This document shows positions 10,243 to 18,971 of a stretch of 64,000 nt of DNA, one piece after another (the stretch's first letter is position 1; each line of letters starts with the position of its first letter). Source of the stretch: Sinisalibacter aestuarii (GTDB lineage Bacteria; Pseudomonadota; Alphaproteobacteria; Rhodobacterales; Rhodobacteraceae); assembly GCF_027923545.1 (NCBI RefSeq), contig NZ_BROH01000012.1, positions 1 to 64,000 of the forward strand. The letters run 5' to 3'. The notes beneath the pieces were generated by a model that ran no database searches, was not told the origin of the DNA, and saw only the letters and a program-made list of their open reading frames with translations. A program made the translations under genes and the position numbers.

Positions 10243-10692
10243 ATGGCGAAGAAAAACGACTACATGAAGATGGTTCAGGACATGATGGGCAATTTCCCGA
10301 TGGATATGTCGGCCTTTGAAGATGCGTTCAAATCGCAGGCCGCCCTCGGTGAGAAATTCTCGAAAGTGGCGCTGGACGCGGCCGAAAAGTCGGTCGAAAT
10401 CTCGACCAAGTGGACGAAAGACACCCTGTCCAAAGTGGGTGACATGACCGCCGCCAAGACCGAAGCCGTCGACTACTCGAAAGCGATGACCGATTTCGCC
10501 TCGTCGCAGGCCGAGATGGCCGCCGAGAACATGGCCGCCTTCGCCGAAGTGGCGAAGAAGGTCCAGACCGAGACCGTTGAACTGATGCTCGCCGCCGGCA
10601 AGGACATGGGCGCCGAAGCCACCGCCGCGATGAAAAAGGCCACCGACGAGGTGACCAAGGCCGCCAAGAAAGCGACCGAAGCGGCCAAGTAA
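10243..10692 (+). CDS. phaP: Phasin (PHA granule-associated protein)
   Basis: A 149-residue, Ala/Lys/Met-rich amphipathic helical protein that coats PHA granules. The start at 10243 (MAKKNDYMKMVQDMM) is preceded by GGAGAAA, so a longer in-frame ORF from 10192 is rejected. The sequence is free of cysteine and predicted fully helical, with a phasin-type central block (ALGEKFSKVALDAAEKSVE) and an Ala/Lys tail (TKAAKKATEAAK). The gene carries strong PhaR sites upstream and its own terminator downstream, consistent with high, granule-dependent expression. Confidence 0.92.
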   Translation: MAKKNDYMKMVQDMMGNFPMDMSAFEDAFKSQAALGEKFSKVALDAAEKSVEISTKWTKDTLSKVGDMTAAKTEAVDYSKAMTDFASSQAEMAAENMAAFAEVAKKVQTETVELMLAAGKDMGAEATAAMKKATDEVTKAAKKATEAAK

Positions 10693-10740
10693 TCCGACTT
10701 CCCGACGCCGGTCACCTCCTCCCGGCCGGCGCAACTTATG

Positions 10741-10768
10741 GGGCGAGCCAGCAGGCTCGCCCTTTTTT
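10741..10768 (+). terminator. Intrinsic terminator after phaP
   Basis: Perfect 9-bp stem GGGCGAGCC / GGCTCGCCC with an AGCA loop, directly followed by six T residues. A strong, classical rho-independent terminator separating phaP from phaR. Confidence 0.95.
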
Positions 10769-10884
10769 GCATCTGCCGGGCTTCCATTCGGCCCTGTGGC
10801 GAAGGGACGCTTGCTTTTCGTTTCAGCCGTAACGTAGAATTTTCTGCAATGGCGAAATGCCGAGATCCACAGGGAGGACATCGC

Positions 10885-11448
10885 GTGGCCAAATCCGGGG
10901 ACCCGCTGCTCATCAAGCGCTATGCAAGCCGTCGGCTCTACAACACCGAGACGTCGGATTATGTGACGCTGGACGACATTGCGGGGTTTATCCGCGATGG
11001 CCGCGAGGTGCAGATCATCGACCTCAAGACCGGCGACGACCTGACCCGCCAATACCTGCTGCAGATCATTGCCGAGCACGAAAGCCGGGGCGAGAACGTG
11101 CTGCCGGTGGCGGTGCTGACCGACCTTGTGCGCACCTACAGCACCCAGGCGCAGTCGGTGGTGCCGCAATTCCTGGCCGCGTCCTTCGAGATGCTGCGCG
11201 ACAGCCAGTCGAAGATGATGGAAAATCTCGGCGCGATGCCCAACCCGATGAAGAACGTGCCTGGCTTCGAGGCGATGCAGGCGCAGCAACAGGCGTTTCT
11301 GAACGCGATCATGCAGGGCTGGGGCGCGGCGGGCACGACGGCGCCGCAAGCCGGGGACGAGCCGGAAGACGACGACGACAAGGACGCCGAGCTCGAATCC
11401 ATCAAGAAGCAGCTTGCCGAACTTCAATCCAAGCTCTCGGGGCTCTGA
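10885..11448 (+). CDS. phaR: PHA synthesis repressor PhaR
   Basis: A 187-residue regulator. The PHB/PHA accumulation regulator N-terminal domain is explicit: IKRYASRRLYNTETSDYVTL near residues 10-30, then GREVQIIDLKTGDDLTRQYL. The C-terminal half holds the granule-binding region, and the tail is acidic and coiled-coil-like (DDDDKDAELESIKKQLAEL). A GTG start at 10885 is chosen because GGGAGGA lies 5-10 bases upstream; the ATG at 10849 lacks a comparable site. PhaR binds phaP and its own promoter and is released when granules form (family knowledge). Confidence 0.93.
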   Translation: MAKSGDPLLIKRYASRRLYNTETSDYVTLDDIAGFIRDGREVQIIDLKTGDDLTRQYLLQIIAEHESRGENVLPVAVLTDLVRTYSTQAQSVVPQFLAASFEMLRDSQSKMMENLGAMPNPMKNVPGFEAMQAQQQAFLNAIMQGWGAAGTTAPQAGDEPEDDDDKDAELESIKKQLAELQSKLSGL

Positions 11449-11487
11449 TCCGCACGGCCCCACCGGCACAGGCGAAAGGCCGCTGCC

Positions 11488-12441
11488 ATGGTTGATACCA
11501 CCGGGCGGGTGACACTCTGGGGGATCGAGGTGTTTCTCGCCATTGCCGAGGAACAGTCGATCTCGGTGGCCGCGCGCCGGCTGGGCGCGAGCAATTCCGC
11601 CGTCAGCCAGCAGCTCAGCAATCTCGAAACCGCGCTGGGCGCGGTGCTGGTGGACCGGCGCGCGCGGCCCTTCCGGCTGACACCGGCGGGCGAGCTTTAC
11701 CGCCGCCGGGCGCGTGCGATCCTCGATGAAGCCGAGCAGGCCCGCGCCGAGCTGGCCCGCGCGGAACTGGCGCAGCTCACCCGTCTGCGCCTTGGCATGA
11801 TCGAGGATTTCGACGCCGACGTGACGCCGCGCCTGCTTACCGATATGGCCGACGATCTGACCGGCGCGCGCTTTTTACTGGAGACGGGGCCGTCGCACCG
11901 GCTGAACGACCAGCTCGACGCCCGTGCGCTCGACGTGATCGTCGCCGCCGAAATGGGGGCGCCCGCCGACTGGATGGAGGTGCATCCGCTGCTCGAAGAG
12001 CCCTTCGTCGCCGCCGTGCCGCGCGGCGCGGGCGATGCGAACGATGCGCTGCGCCAATTGCCCTTCATCCAGTATTCGCCGCGCCATCACATGGGCCGCA
12101 AGATCGCCGAGCACCTGGCCCGGCAGGAGATGCATCTCGGCCACCGGTTCGAGCTCGACAGCTATCACGCGATCATGGCGATGGTTGCGGTGGGGGCAGG
12201 GTGGACGATCCTCACGCCGCTGGGCGTGCTGCGCGCGCATCGCTTCGTCGAGGCGGTCGACATCCTGCCGCTGCCGGTCGCGCCGCTGAGCCGCCGGGTG
12301 TCGCTCTCGGCCCGCGCGGGTGTCCTGGGCGATATGCCGGGGCAGGTGGCGGCACGGCTGAAGCCGCTGCTCAGCGAGCTGATCGTCGCCCCGGCGCTGG
12401 CCCGCTACCCGTTTCTCGACGGGGCACTGCGGGTTCTTTAG
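11488..12441 (+). CDS. LysR-family transcriptional regulator
   Basis: A 317-residue LysR regulator. The N-terminal winged helix is clear (FLAIAEEQSISVAARRLGAS, then AVSQQLSNLE). An effector-binding domain spans about 95-300, including MVAVGAGWTILTPLGV typical of LysR sensing domains. It converges with the DegT aminotransferase gene, with three bases between their stop codons. By position it is a candidate regulator of the amidotransferase/ligase/aminotransferase operon, although it is not divergent from that promoter. Confidence 0.88.
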   Translation: MVDTTGRVTLWGIEVFLAIAEEQSISVAARRLGASNSAVSQQLSNLETALGAVLVDRRARPFRLTPAGELYRRRARAILDEAEQARAELARAELAQLTRLRLGMIEDFDADVTPRLLTDMADDLTGARFLLETGPSHRLNDQLDARALDVIVAAEMGAPADWMEVHPLLEEPFVAAVPRGAGDANDALRQLPFIQYSPRHHMGRKIAEHLARQEMHLGHRFELDSYHAIMAMVAVGAGWTILTPLGVLRAHRFVEAVDILPLPVAPLSRRVSLSARAGVLGDMPGQVAARLKPLLSELIVAPALARYPFLDGALRVL

Positions 12442-12444
12442 CGC

Positions 12445-13665
12445 TCAGGTGCCGTAGGCCCGGCTCGCGCCCTTTACGTCTTCCGCCGCGCCGATCAGCG
12501 TATCGGCGATGAAATCGAGTTCGGGGCGTTTGAGGCGTACCGGCAGGCGGGTGTCGCAGGCGCGCATGAGCATGGCCGCGGTCTTGGGCAGCGGCCCCGG
12601 CTTTTCGGGCAGGAATTCCCAGTTCCAGAAGGCGCGGGCATTGTCTTCGGACATGCCGAACACCTGCACGCCCACGCCGCGCTCGCTGGCGATGGCGGCG
12701 AACATCTGCACCTCGCCATCGGACATGCCGGTGAGGTTGAACTGGATCGAATCCGGCGCGCGGGTTTCGGGCGGCAACGCCGGCGGCACCTCGATCCAGG
12801 GACTCGTGTTGAGCCGCTCGGCCACGTAATCGTGGTTGGCCAGCCCGTCGCGCACCCGGCCATCGAGCGCGGGGATCTGCGGGCGCACCACGGCGGCCGA
12901 GAGGTTCGACATCCGGGTATTGTAGAGCGGCAGCTTGTTCTGCCAGCGCGCGAAGGCTTCGGCCAGCTCCGCCGAATTCTGCCCGCGCGGGGTTTTGTGC
13001 TTTTTCCAGTTATGCTCATAGGCGCCCGACATGATGACGGCGCGGGCGATCACATCGGCATCGTCCGAGACGAGGATGCCGCCTTCGCCCGCGTTCAGCA
13101 TCTTGTAGGACTGGAAGGAGAAGGCCCCGATCTTGCCGATGGTGCCGATCTTCTGGCCGTGCCAGAGCGTGCCGAGGCTATGGGCTGCGTCCTCGATCAC
13201 CGGTATGCCGCGGGCGTTGCACAGCGCCATGATCGCGTCCATGTCGGAGGTGTGGCCGCGCATATGGCTGATGATCACCGCGCCGATATCGCCGGTCAGC
13301 CTGGCCTCGAAATCGGCCATGTCGATCCGGTAATTCGCGCCGACCTCGACCAGAACCGGGATGCAGTCGGCATGGATGATGGCCGAGGGCACGGCGGCGA
13401 AGGTGAAGGCCGGGATCAGCACCCGGGTATCGCGCGGCAGGCCGAGCGCCTTCAGCGACAGAAACAGCGCCGAGGAGCAGGACGACACCGCCAGCGCGTA
13501 TTTCACCCCGAGGGCTTCGGCGAACTCGGCTTCGAGCAGCGACACGGGCGCATCTTCCGGCGCGGTGTAGCGGAACAGATCGCCCGAAGCGAGCAGGCGG
13601 TCGATCTCGTCGCGGGCCGCGTCTGGGATCGGTTCGGCGTCGTAGACGTTTGGGGCGAGGACCAT
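12445..13665 (-). CDS. DegT/DnrJ/EryC1/StrS-family PLP aminotransferase
   Basis: A 406-residue PLP-dependent enzyme of the sugar/imine aminotransferase class. The Schiff-base lysine is in FSFQSYKMLNAGEGG; upstream landmarks are SSCSSALFLSLKALGL (cofactor phosphate cup) and IPVIEDAAHSLGT, with the Asp that contacts the pyridine nitrogen. It is the last gene on the minus strand after an amidotransferase and a glutamine-synthetase-like ligase, 151 bp downstream of the latter. Family members usually aminate keto-sugars, but no sugar genes are nearby, so the substrate is unknown. Confidence 0.88.
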   Translation of the reverse strand: MVLAPNVYDAEPIPDAARDEIDRLLASGDLFRYTAPEDAPVSLLEAEFAEALGVKYALAVSSCSSALFLSLKALGLPRDTRVLIPAFTFAAVPSAIIHADCIPVLVEVGANYRIDMADFEARLTGDIGAVIISHMRGHTSDMDAIMALCNARGIPVIEDAAHSLGTLWHGQKIGTIGKIGAFSFQSYKMLNAGEGGILVSDDADVIARAVIMSGAYEHNWKKHKTPRGQNSAELAEAFARWQNKLPLYNTRMSNLSAAVVRPQIPALDGRVRDGLANHDYVAERLNTSPWIEVPPALPPETRAPDSIQFNLTGMSDGEVQMFAAIASERGVGVQVFGMSEDNARAFWNWEFLPEKPGPLPKTAAMLMRACDTRLPVRLKRPELDFIADTLIGAAEDVKGASRAYGT

Positions 13666-13816
13666 GGCAGCGTTCCTTTTCGGGTTTTCCGAAACCTCTA
13701 TTCAGGAAAACCGTAACAGGAATGTGACCCGCCGAGTAGTATTTTCGTCGCCGCGATGCAGCAGGGGCGCGGAGCGCCGCCGATCGCGCGCCGGCTTCGC
13801 GGGAAAAGTATGCCAA

Positions 13817-15184
13817 TCAGACGTTTAGAAGAAGGTGCTCACGTTCCCACGGGCTGATCACACTGAGGAATTCGGCATGTTCCGAGCGCTTGATGGCGAG
13901 GTAGACGCGAACGAAATCGTCGTCCAGCAGCGCGCGCATGGCGGTCGACTCCTCGAGGATGTCCAGCGCCGCGCCAAGGTCGCGCGGGATGCCTTCGTCG
14001 CTGTCGTAGGCGTCGCCGCGGAACTGGGCGCTGGGGCGGATTTCTTCCATCAACCCGAGATAGCCCGCCGCGAGCGAGGCGGCGATGGCGAGGTAGGGGT
14101 TGGCGTCCATGCCCGCGAGCCGGTTTTCGACCCGGCGCGAATCCGGCCCCGAAATCGGGATGCGGATGCCGGTGGTGCGGTTGTCGCGGCCCCATTCGAG
14201 GTTGATGGGCGCCGCGAAGTCGCGCACGTAACGCCGGTAGGAGTTCACATAGGGCGCCAGCAGCGCGATCACCGAGGGCAGGTGCTTTTGCAGCCCGCCG
14301 ATGAAGTGGAAGAAGGCATCGGTATCGCCGCCCTGCGGCCCGGCAAAGATGTTATGCCCGGTCTCGATATCCACGATCGAGTGGTGGATATGCATCGCCG
14401 ACCCCGGCTCGTCGGCAATCGGTTTGGCCATGAAGGTGGCGAAGCAATCGTGGCGCAGCGCCGCCTCGCGGATCAGCCGCTTGAAGAAGAACACTTCATC
14501 GGCCAGCTTCACCGGGTCGCCGTGGCGCAGGTTGATCTCCAGTTGCCCGGCGCCGCCCTCCTGGGTGATGCCGTCGATCTCGAAGCCCTGCGCCTCGGCG
14601 AAATCGTAGATATCGTCGATCACCGGGCCGAACTCGTCGACGGCGGTCATCGAATAGGCTTGCCGGGCGGCGGCGGGGCGGCCCGAGCGGCCCATCATCG
14701 GCTCGATGGACTTGGCCGGGTCGAGGTTGCGGGCGACGAGGTAGAATTCCATCTCGGGCGCGACCACCGGCTCCCAGCCCTGTTTGCGGTAGAGATCGAC
14801 CACCCGTTTGAGCACGTTGCGCGGCGCCAGCGGGATCGGGGCGCCGGTGCGGTCGTATGCGTCGTGGATCACCTGCAGCGTCCAGTCGGCCGTCCAGGGC
14901 GCGGCGGTGGCGGTTTCGATATCGGGCTTGAGGATCATGTCACGCTCGACAAAGCCGTCTTCCGCCGCCTCGTCGGGCCAGTCGCCGGTGATGGTCTGGA
15001 AGAAGATCGACTCGGGCAGGTGAAAATAGGCCTGCCGGGCAAACTTGCCGGCGGGCACCGCCTTGCCACGGGCGATGCCGGGCAGATCGCCGATGATACA
15101 TTCCACCTCGTCGAGCCTGCGGCCTTCGAGATAGGCGCGCGCGGCGTCGGGGAGGTTTTCGGTCCAGTCTTTCGGGGCCATCAT
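13817..15184 (-). CDS. Glutamine-synthetase-family ligase (gamma-glutamylpolyamine synthetase type)
   Basis: A 455-residue type III/PuuA-like glutamine synthetase homologue. It carries VVAPEMEFYLVARN (catalytic metal-binding Glu), the QLEINLRHGDP block, AMHIHHSIVD (ATP-site His) and RDNRTTGIRIPISG. This family joins glutamate to amines such as putrescine or ethanolamine rather than to ammonia. Its start codon overlaps the stop of the upstream class I amidotransferase by four bases (ATGA). A PuuA/PuuD-like pairing is therefore likely. No PuuB oxidase or PuuC dehydrogenase is visible, so the pathway is incomplete here. Confidence 0.88.
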   Translation of the reverse strand: MMAPKDWTENLPDAARAYLEGRRLDEVECIIGDLPGIARGKAVPAGKFARQAYFHLPESIFFQTITGDWPDEAAEDGFVERDMILKPDIETATAAPWTADWTLQVIHDAYDRTGAPIPLAPRNVLKRVVDLYRKQGWEPVVAPEMEFYLVARNLDPAKSIEPMMGRSGRPAAARQAYSMTAVDEFGPVIDDIYDFAEAQGFEIDGITQEGGAGQLEINLRHGDPVKLADEVFFFKRLIREAALRHDCFATFMAKPIADEPGSAMHIHHSIVDIETGHNIFAGPQGGDTDAFFHFIGGLQKHLPSVIALLAPYVNSYRRYVRDFAAPINLEWGRDNRTTGIRIPISGPDSRRVENRLAGMDANPYLAIAASLAAGYLGLMEEIRPSAQFRGDAYDSDEGIPRDLGAALDILEESTAMRALLDDDFVRVYLAIKRSEHAEFLSVISPWEREHLLLNV

Positions 15185-15858
15185 TTGCCTCCCTTGAGCA
15201 GAAATTCAGCCATGCGCGCGCCCATCGCCGCATTGTCGGTGCTCTGCGCCAGCGAGGCGCGGGCCTCGTCGACCAGCGCGGGCGCCACGGCGCCGGAGCG
15301 GTAGTCGATCAGCCCTTTCATCATCTCGGCGGCGAATTCGGGGTGCGGCTGGATCGTCAGCACATTGTCGCCGATCACCAGCGCCGCGTTTTCGCAGAAA
15401 TTGTTCGAGGCGATCACCCGGGCGCCCTCGGGCAGCTCCACCACCTGATCCTGATGCCAGGCGTTGAGCGCCAGTGTTTCGCCGCCGAAATCGTAGCTTT
15501 GCCGCCCGACGGCCCAGCCGCCGGCAAATTTCTCGACCCGCCCGCCAAGCGCCTGAGCGATGATCTGGTGGCCGAAGCACACGCCCACCAGCGGCCGCCC
15601 CGAAGCCGCGATCTGGCGGATCAGCTCTTCCAGCGGCGCAATCCAGTCATGACCTTCATAGACGCCATGGCGCGAGCCGGTGATGAGCCACGCCTCCGCA
15701 TCGAGCGGGCCTTCGGGAAAGATCCCGTCGACCACGTCCCAGCGCTGGAAGCTGAAATCATGCCCGCCGAGCAGGCGTTCGAACATGTCCGCATAGTCGC
15801 CCAGCTCGCCGCGAACTTCGTCGGGGGCGTGGCCGGGCTGAAGGATGCCGATCTTCAT
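15181..15858 (-). CDS. Class I glutamine amidotransferase-like hydrolase
   Basis: A 225-residue triad amidotransferase. The nucleophile is in LVGVCFGHQIIAQALGG and the His/Glu pair in TIQPHPEFAAEMM. GMP-synthase-like stand-alone members hydrolyse gamma-glutamyl compounds or act as amidotransferase partners. It is translationally coupled to the glutamine-synthetase-like gene that follows. Together they suggest gamma-glutamylation followed by deglutamylation of an amine intermediate. The exact substrate is inferred, not shown. Confidence 0.87.
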   Translation of the reverse strand: MKIGILQPGHAPDEVRGELGDYADMFERLLGGHDFSFQRWDVVDGIFPEGPLDAEAWLITGSRHGVYEGHDWIAPLEELIRQIAASGRPLVGVCFGHQIIAQALGGRVEKFAGGWAVGRQSYDFGGETLALNAWHQDQVVELPEGARVIASNNFCENAALVIGDNVLTIQPHPEFAAEMMKGLIDYRSGAVAPALVDEARASLAQSTDNAAMGARMAEFLLKGGK

Positions 15859-15983
15859 GGGTCACCAATTTGATCAAATTTCGCCCGCAATCTATCCGAC
15901 GCCCGAAGGGGCGGCAAGGGGGGCTGTATGCGGGGTGTGGAATGGCAGCGGAGCAGCCGGTGACACGGGCGGCCGGAGCGTGC

Positions 15984-16481
15984 TTACACGCCCCAGACCG
16001 CACCGATCACGAGGTAGAACACAAGCGCGCCGCCGAGGCAGAGACCCATCGGAAAATCCTTGCGCTCCCAGCTTTCCCAATCCTGCGCGCGCGCCCGGAT
16101 GGCGGGCACCTGGCGGGCGATGCGGTGAATCGCGAAGCCCGCGATCAGGGTCGCGGCGAAGAGGTAGAAGAACAGGATCAGGTCTTCACGCAGAATAAAC
16201 GGCCCCATCGCGGCGGCGAATTTCGCGTCTCCCGCGCCGAGCAGGCCCGCCATGTTGGCGACGAAGCCGATGGCGAGCACCACCACGAGGTGGACCCAGC
16301 GCCAGCCATAGCTGTCCAGCGGCAGCGCGATCAGCCCGATCACGGCGAAGACGGCCACCAGGGCGATCACCGCCTTGTTGGGGATCTTCATCCGCGCCAT
16401 GTCTGACCAGGCCACCCAGATCGCAATGGGCAGCGCGAAGGGCAGGAACCACAGCGCGGAACTGATCGTCTGTGCCGTCAT
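15984..16481 (-). CDS. cpaA: Tad prepilin peptidase (TadV/CpaA)
   Basis: A 165-residue inner-membrane aspartyl protease that cleaves Flp prepilins and Tad pseudopilins. The two catalytic aspartates are visible in AWSDMARMKIPNK (residues about 25-37) and LLGAGDAKFAAAMG, the GxGD-type motif. About five hydrophobic segments follow the family pattern. It is the last gene of the minus-strand tad cluster, three bases after the TPR lipoprotein gene. Confidence 0.92.
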   Translation of the reverse strand: MTAQTISSALWFLPFALPIAIWVAWSDMARMKIPNKAVIALVAVFAVIGLIALPLDSYGWRWVHLVVVLAIGFVANMAGLLGAGDAKFAAAMGPFILREDLILFFYLFAATLIAGFAIHRIARQVPAIRARAQDWESWERKDFPMGLCLGGALVFYLVIGAVWGV

Positions 16482-16484
16482 GCC

Positions 16485-17348
16485 TTAGCCGCGCGCCACA
16501 TTGCTGTCGAGCGCGCGCAGGGCGCGGACCGCTTCGTCGAAATGCTGCGGATGGGTGTCGATCGCCTCTTCCAGAAGCGTCTTGCCCATCACCACGTCGC
16601 CCTGCTTGATCGCGGCGAGCGCGAGGGTATGCAGAAGCTGGGCGCGTTCGGTCTGGGTGACGCTGATCACCGGCATATCGTATTTGCGCTGCGCGCCCCG
16701 GGCCATGACAAGGTTGTTCTTGGCGGTGAACATCGTGTTGTCATAGGTGAGCGCTTCCGTGAACAGCTTTTCGGCCCCGGCGAAGTCGCCGCGGGTCAGC
16801 TTGGAATAGCCCCAGTTGTTCAGCGTGCGCGCCGGCTGGGTGGTGAGGCCCACGGCGGTTTCGTAGAAGCTGTCGGCCTTGCTCCATTGCTGGCCGGCAT
16901 CGGCCACCATCGCTTCCAGCCGGTAGCGGTCATAGGTTTCGTAGGTGGGCGGGATCTGGTTGAGGGCATCGCCCGCCTTGGTCCAGTCGCCGGCGCGGAT
17001 CAGGGCATCGGCGTAGCCCACGCGGTCTTCGTTGGTGACCTCGTCGCTGGCGATGACCACGGACCAGACCCGCACGGCCTCGGCGGGCTTGCGGGCGCGC
17101 ACCAGTGCCTTGGCGAGATCGCGTTTGAGGTCGATCCGGTCGGGGTATTGCTCCACCGAGCGGCTGAAATAGGCAACCGCCTCGTTCGGGTCGCCGGAGG
17201 CCAGCATCACGTCGTTCAGACCGCTCTCGTCGATCACGTTCACGCCCGCCACGGCGCGCTGGACTTCTTCGTCGGTCATGGTGCCTTCACATGCCGACAG
17301 CACGACAACGCTGCCAAGGCAGAGAGAGAATAGAAATGTATGGCGCAT
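16485..17348 (-). CDS. TPR-repeat lipoprotein of the Tad locus
   Basis: A 287-residue lipoprotein. The signal peptide ends in the lipobox VLSAC (Cys at about residue 19), so the mature protein is lipid-anchored, probably to the outer membrane. The rest consists of tetratricopeptide helices, for example AVAYFSRSVEQYPDRIDLKR and ALNNWGYSKLTRGDFAGAE-like units. TadD-type TPR lipoproteins assist secretin assembly or Flp export. It is the second consecutive TPR lipoprotein in this locus. Confidence 0.82.
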   Translation of the reverse strand: MRHTFLFSLCLGSVVVLSACEGTMTDEEVQRAVAGVNVIDESGLNDVMLASGDPNEAVAYFSRSVEQYPDRIDLKRDLAKALVRARKPAEAVRVWSVVIASDEVTNEDRVGYADALIRAGDWTKAGDALNQIPPTYETYDRYRLEAMVADAGQQWSKADSFYETAVGLTTQPARTLNNWGYSKLTRGDFAGAEKLFTEALTYDNTMFTAKNNLVMARGAQRKYDMPVISVTQTERAQLLHTLALAAIKQGDVVMGKTLLEEAIDTHPQHFDEAVRALRALDSNVARG

Positions 17349-17396
17349 TTTGCCTGCGTCCTTTTCCTGCTCGTGAGACGCGCTTCGCTTGTTTTG

Positions 17397-17969
17397 TTAT
17401 TGATGCGCGAGGAGCAGGTAATCGCCCTGGCCGCGACGCATCAGTGCAAAAGTCGCATCTTCGGGAGCATCATACGAAATGTTTTCGACTTTTGCGAGTG
17501 CCAAGGTGAGGTTTTGCTTGATCGAATCCGATTTGCCACCATCGAGCCCGTAGGCGACGCGAAACACCCGCGCGGCCTCGGCGAATTTGCCGGTTTCCAT
17601 CAGCACGACGCCCAGATTGTTCCAGGCCGGGGCGAATTCGGCATCCTTCTTCACGGCGGCGCGCAGGTCGCGTTCGGCCTGGCCGAGACGGCCCAGCTTG
17701 AGATTGGCCGAGCCGATGGCCGACAGCACGTCGACGGTGATGCCGTGATCGGCGGCGGAGCGGGTATAGGCCTTCAGCGCCAGTTCGTATTCGCCCGCCG
17801 CCATCAGCCGGTGGCCGACGATCAGCCCGTCGACACTGTCTTCGCCATAGGGCAGGGCATCGGGCGCATAGAGGCCGTCGCCGCCGCGATTGCCGAGGCC
17901 GGTGTCACATGCCGAAAGCGCCAGCGTTGCCGCCAGCGCTATCGCGATTGTCTGCCTTGCGGTCAGGAT
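17397..17969 (-). CDS. tadD: TadD-like TPR lipoprotein with no canonical start codon
   Basis: An open frame ends at 17397 with clear TPR helices (AAGEYELALKAYTRSA, NLKLGRLGQAERDLRAAVKK, NNLGVVLMETGKFAEAARVF). Upstream of the first ATG (17804) the frame continues through a perfect lipoprotein signal: TARQTIAIALAATLALSAC, then DTGLG. No ATG, GTG or TTG exists between that signal and the end of tadC. The plausible starts are ATC at 17969 or CTG at 17966, 6-9 bases after a GGGAGG site. A rare start codon, a point mutation or a sequencing error are all possible. An N-terminally truncated product from 17804 would lose secretion. Confidence 0.7.
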   Translation of the reverse strand: MLTARQTIAIALAATLALSACDTGLGNRGGDGLYAPDALPYGEDSVDGLIVGHRLMAAGEYELALKAYTRSAADHGITVDVLSAIGSANLKLGRLGQAERDLRAAVKKDAEFAPAWNNLGVVLMETGKFAEAARVFRVAYGLDGGKSDSIKQNLTLALAKVENISYDAPEDATFALMRRGQGDYLLLAHQ

Positions 17970-17983
17970 GACCCGCCTCCCAG

Positions 17984-18961
17984 CTAGAAACTGATGCTCC
18001 GCAGCGTCTCGTACACGTTGTAGACCGACGGGCCAATCAGGATGATCAAGAGCGGCGGAACCGTCAGCATCATTGTGGCAAGGGTCATCTTCGTCGGCAA
18101 GGTATTTGCTTTCTCTTCCGCGCGCATCACCCGTTTGTCACGCATCTCTCCGGCATAGACGCGCAGCGCCTCAGCGATCGAGGTGCCGAAGGTGGTCGAC
18201 TGGATCAGCACGGTGACAAAGCTCGCCACATCCGCCACGCCGGCACGGTCGCCCATGTCGCGCAGCACCTCGATCCGGTCCTTGCCGGCCTTCATCTCGT
18301 GGCTGACGATCTCGAATTCCTCGGCCAGCGCCGGGAAGCCGTTGCGGATTTCCTTCGACACCCGGATGATCGACTGGTCGAGCGACTGGCCGGCCTCGAC
18401 GCAGACCAGCATCATGTCGAGCGCGTCGGGGAAGCCGTTGACGATTTCTTCCTTGCGGGTCTCGACCCGGCGGGTCACCCAGTATTTCGGCGCCATGTAG
18501 CCGATCCCGCCGGGAATGACGATCGACAGGATCGTCATCTGGGTCGACGGGGTGCCGGTGGCGGAGTTCAGCACCGCATAGGCCACGCCGACCAACAGCA
18601 GGCCCACGCCGAGCGCGAATTGCGTGAAGTGGAAGGTGCGCACCGCATTCTTGCCGGGATAGCCGGCCTGCAGCAGCTTGAGCTGGATCGCCGAATACTC
18701 GTCCTTGTCCTTCGGTTCGAGGAAGGCGGCGTATTTCTCCAGCTTGTCGTGGTTGCCGCTGCTGTTGCGCAGCTTCTGCTTCTGGCTGGAGGTCGGTTCG
18801 GGCTGGTGAACGGCCTTGTTGAGCTTGTCGAGCGGATCTTCGGGCCGGTTCAGCAGCATCGGCAGGGTGGCGACGACCAGCAGAATACCCAGCACGCCGA
18901 TGGCGACGAAGGGGCCGAACGGGCCGAAATTGTCGGTCAGCATTTGCATGATCGCATCCAT
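17984..18961 (-). CDS. tadC: Tad inner-membrane platform protein TadC
   Basis: A 325-residue T2SF-domain (GspF-like) protein. The cytoplasmic T2SF core includes GFPDALDMMLVCVEAGQSLD and RMAEALRVYAGEMRDKR-type repeats. Hydrophobic segments lie near residues 15-35, 105-150 and at the C-terminus (LTVPPLLIILIGPSVY). With TadB it forms the platform that couples the ATPase to Flp pilus assembly. Ten bases separate it from tadB. Confidence 0.93.
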   Translation of the reverse strand: MDAIMQMLTDNFGPFGPFVAIGVLGILLVVATLPMLLNRPEDPLDKLNKAVHQPEPTSSQKQKLRNSSGNHDKLEKYAAFLEPKDKDEYSAIQLKLLQAGYPGKNAVRTFHFTQFALGVGLLLVGVAYAVLNSATGTPSTQMTILSIVIPGGIGYMAPKYWVTRRVETRKEEIVNGFPDALDMMLVCVEAGQSLDQSIIRVSKEIRNGFPALAEEFEIVSHEMKAGKDRIEVLRDMGDRAGVADVASFVTVLIQSTTFGTSIAEALRVYAGEMRDKRVMRAEEKANTLPTKMTLATMMLTVPPLLIILIGPSVYNVYETLRSISF

Positions 18962-18971
18962 GACGTTGCCC

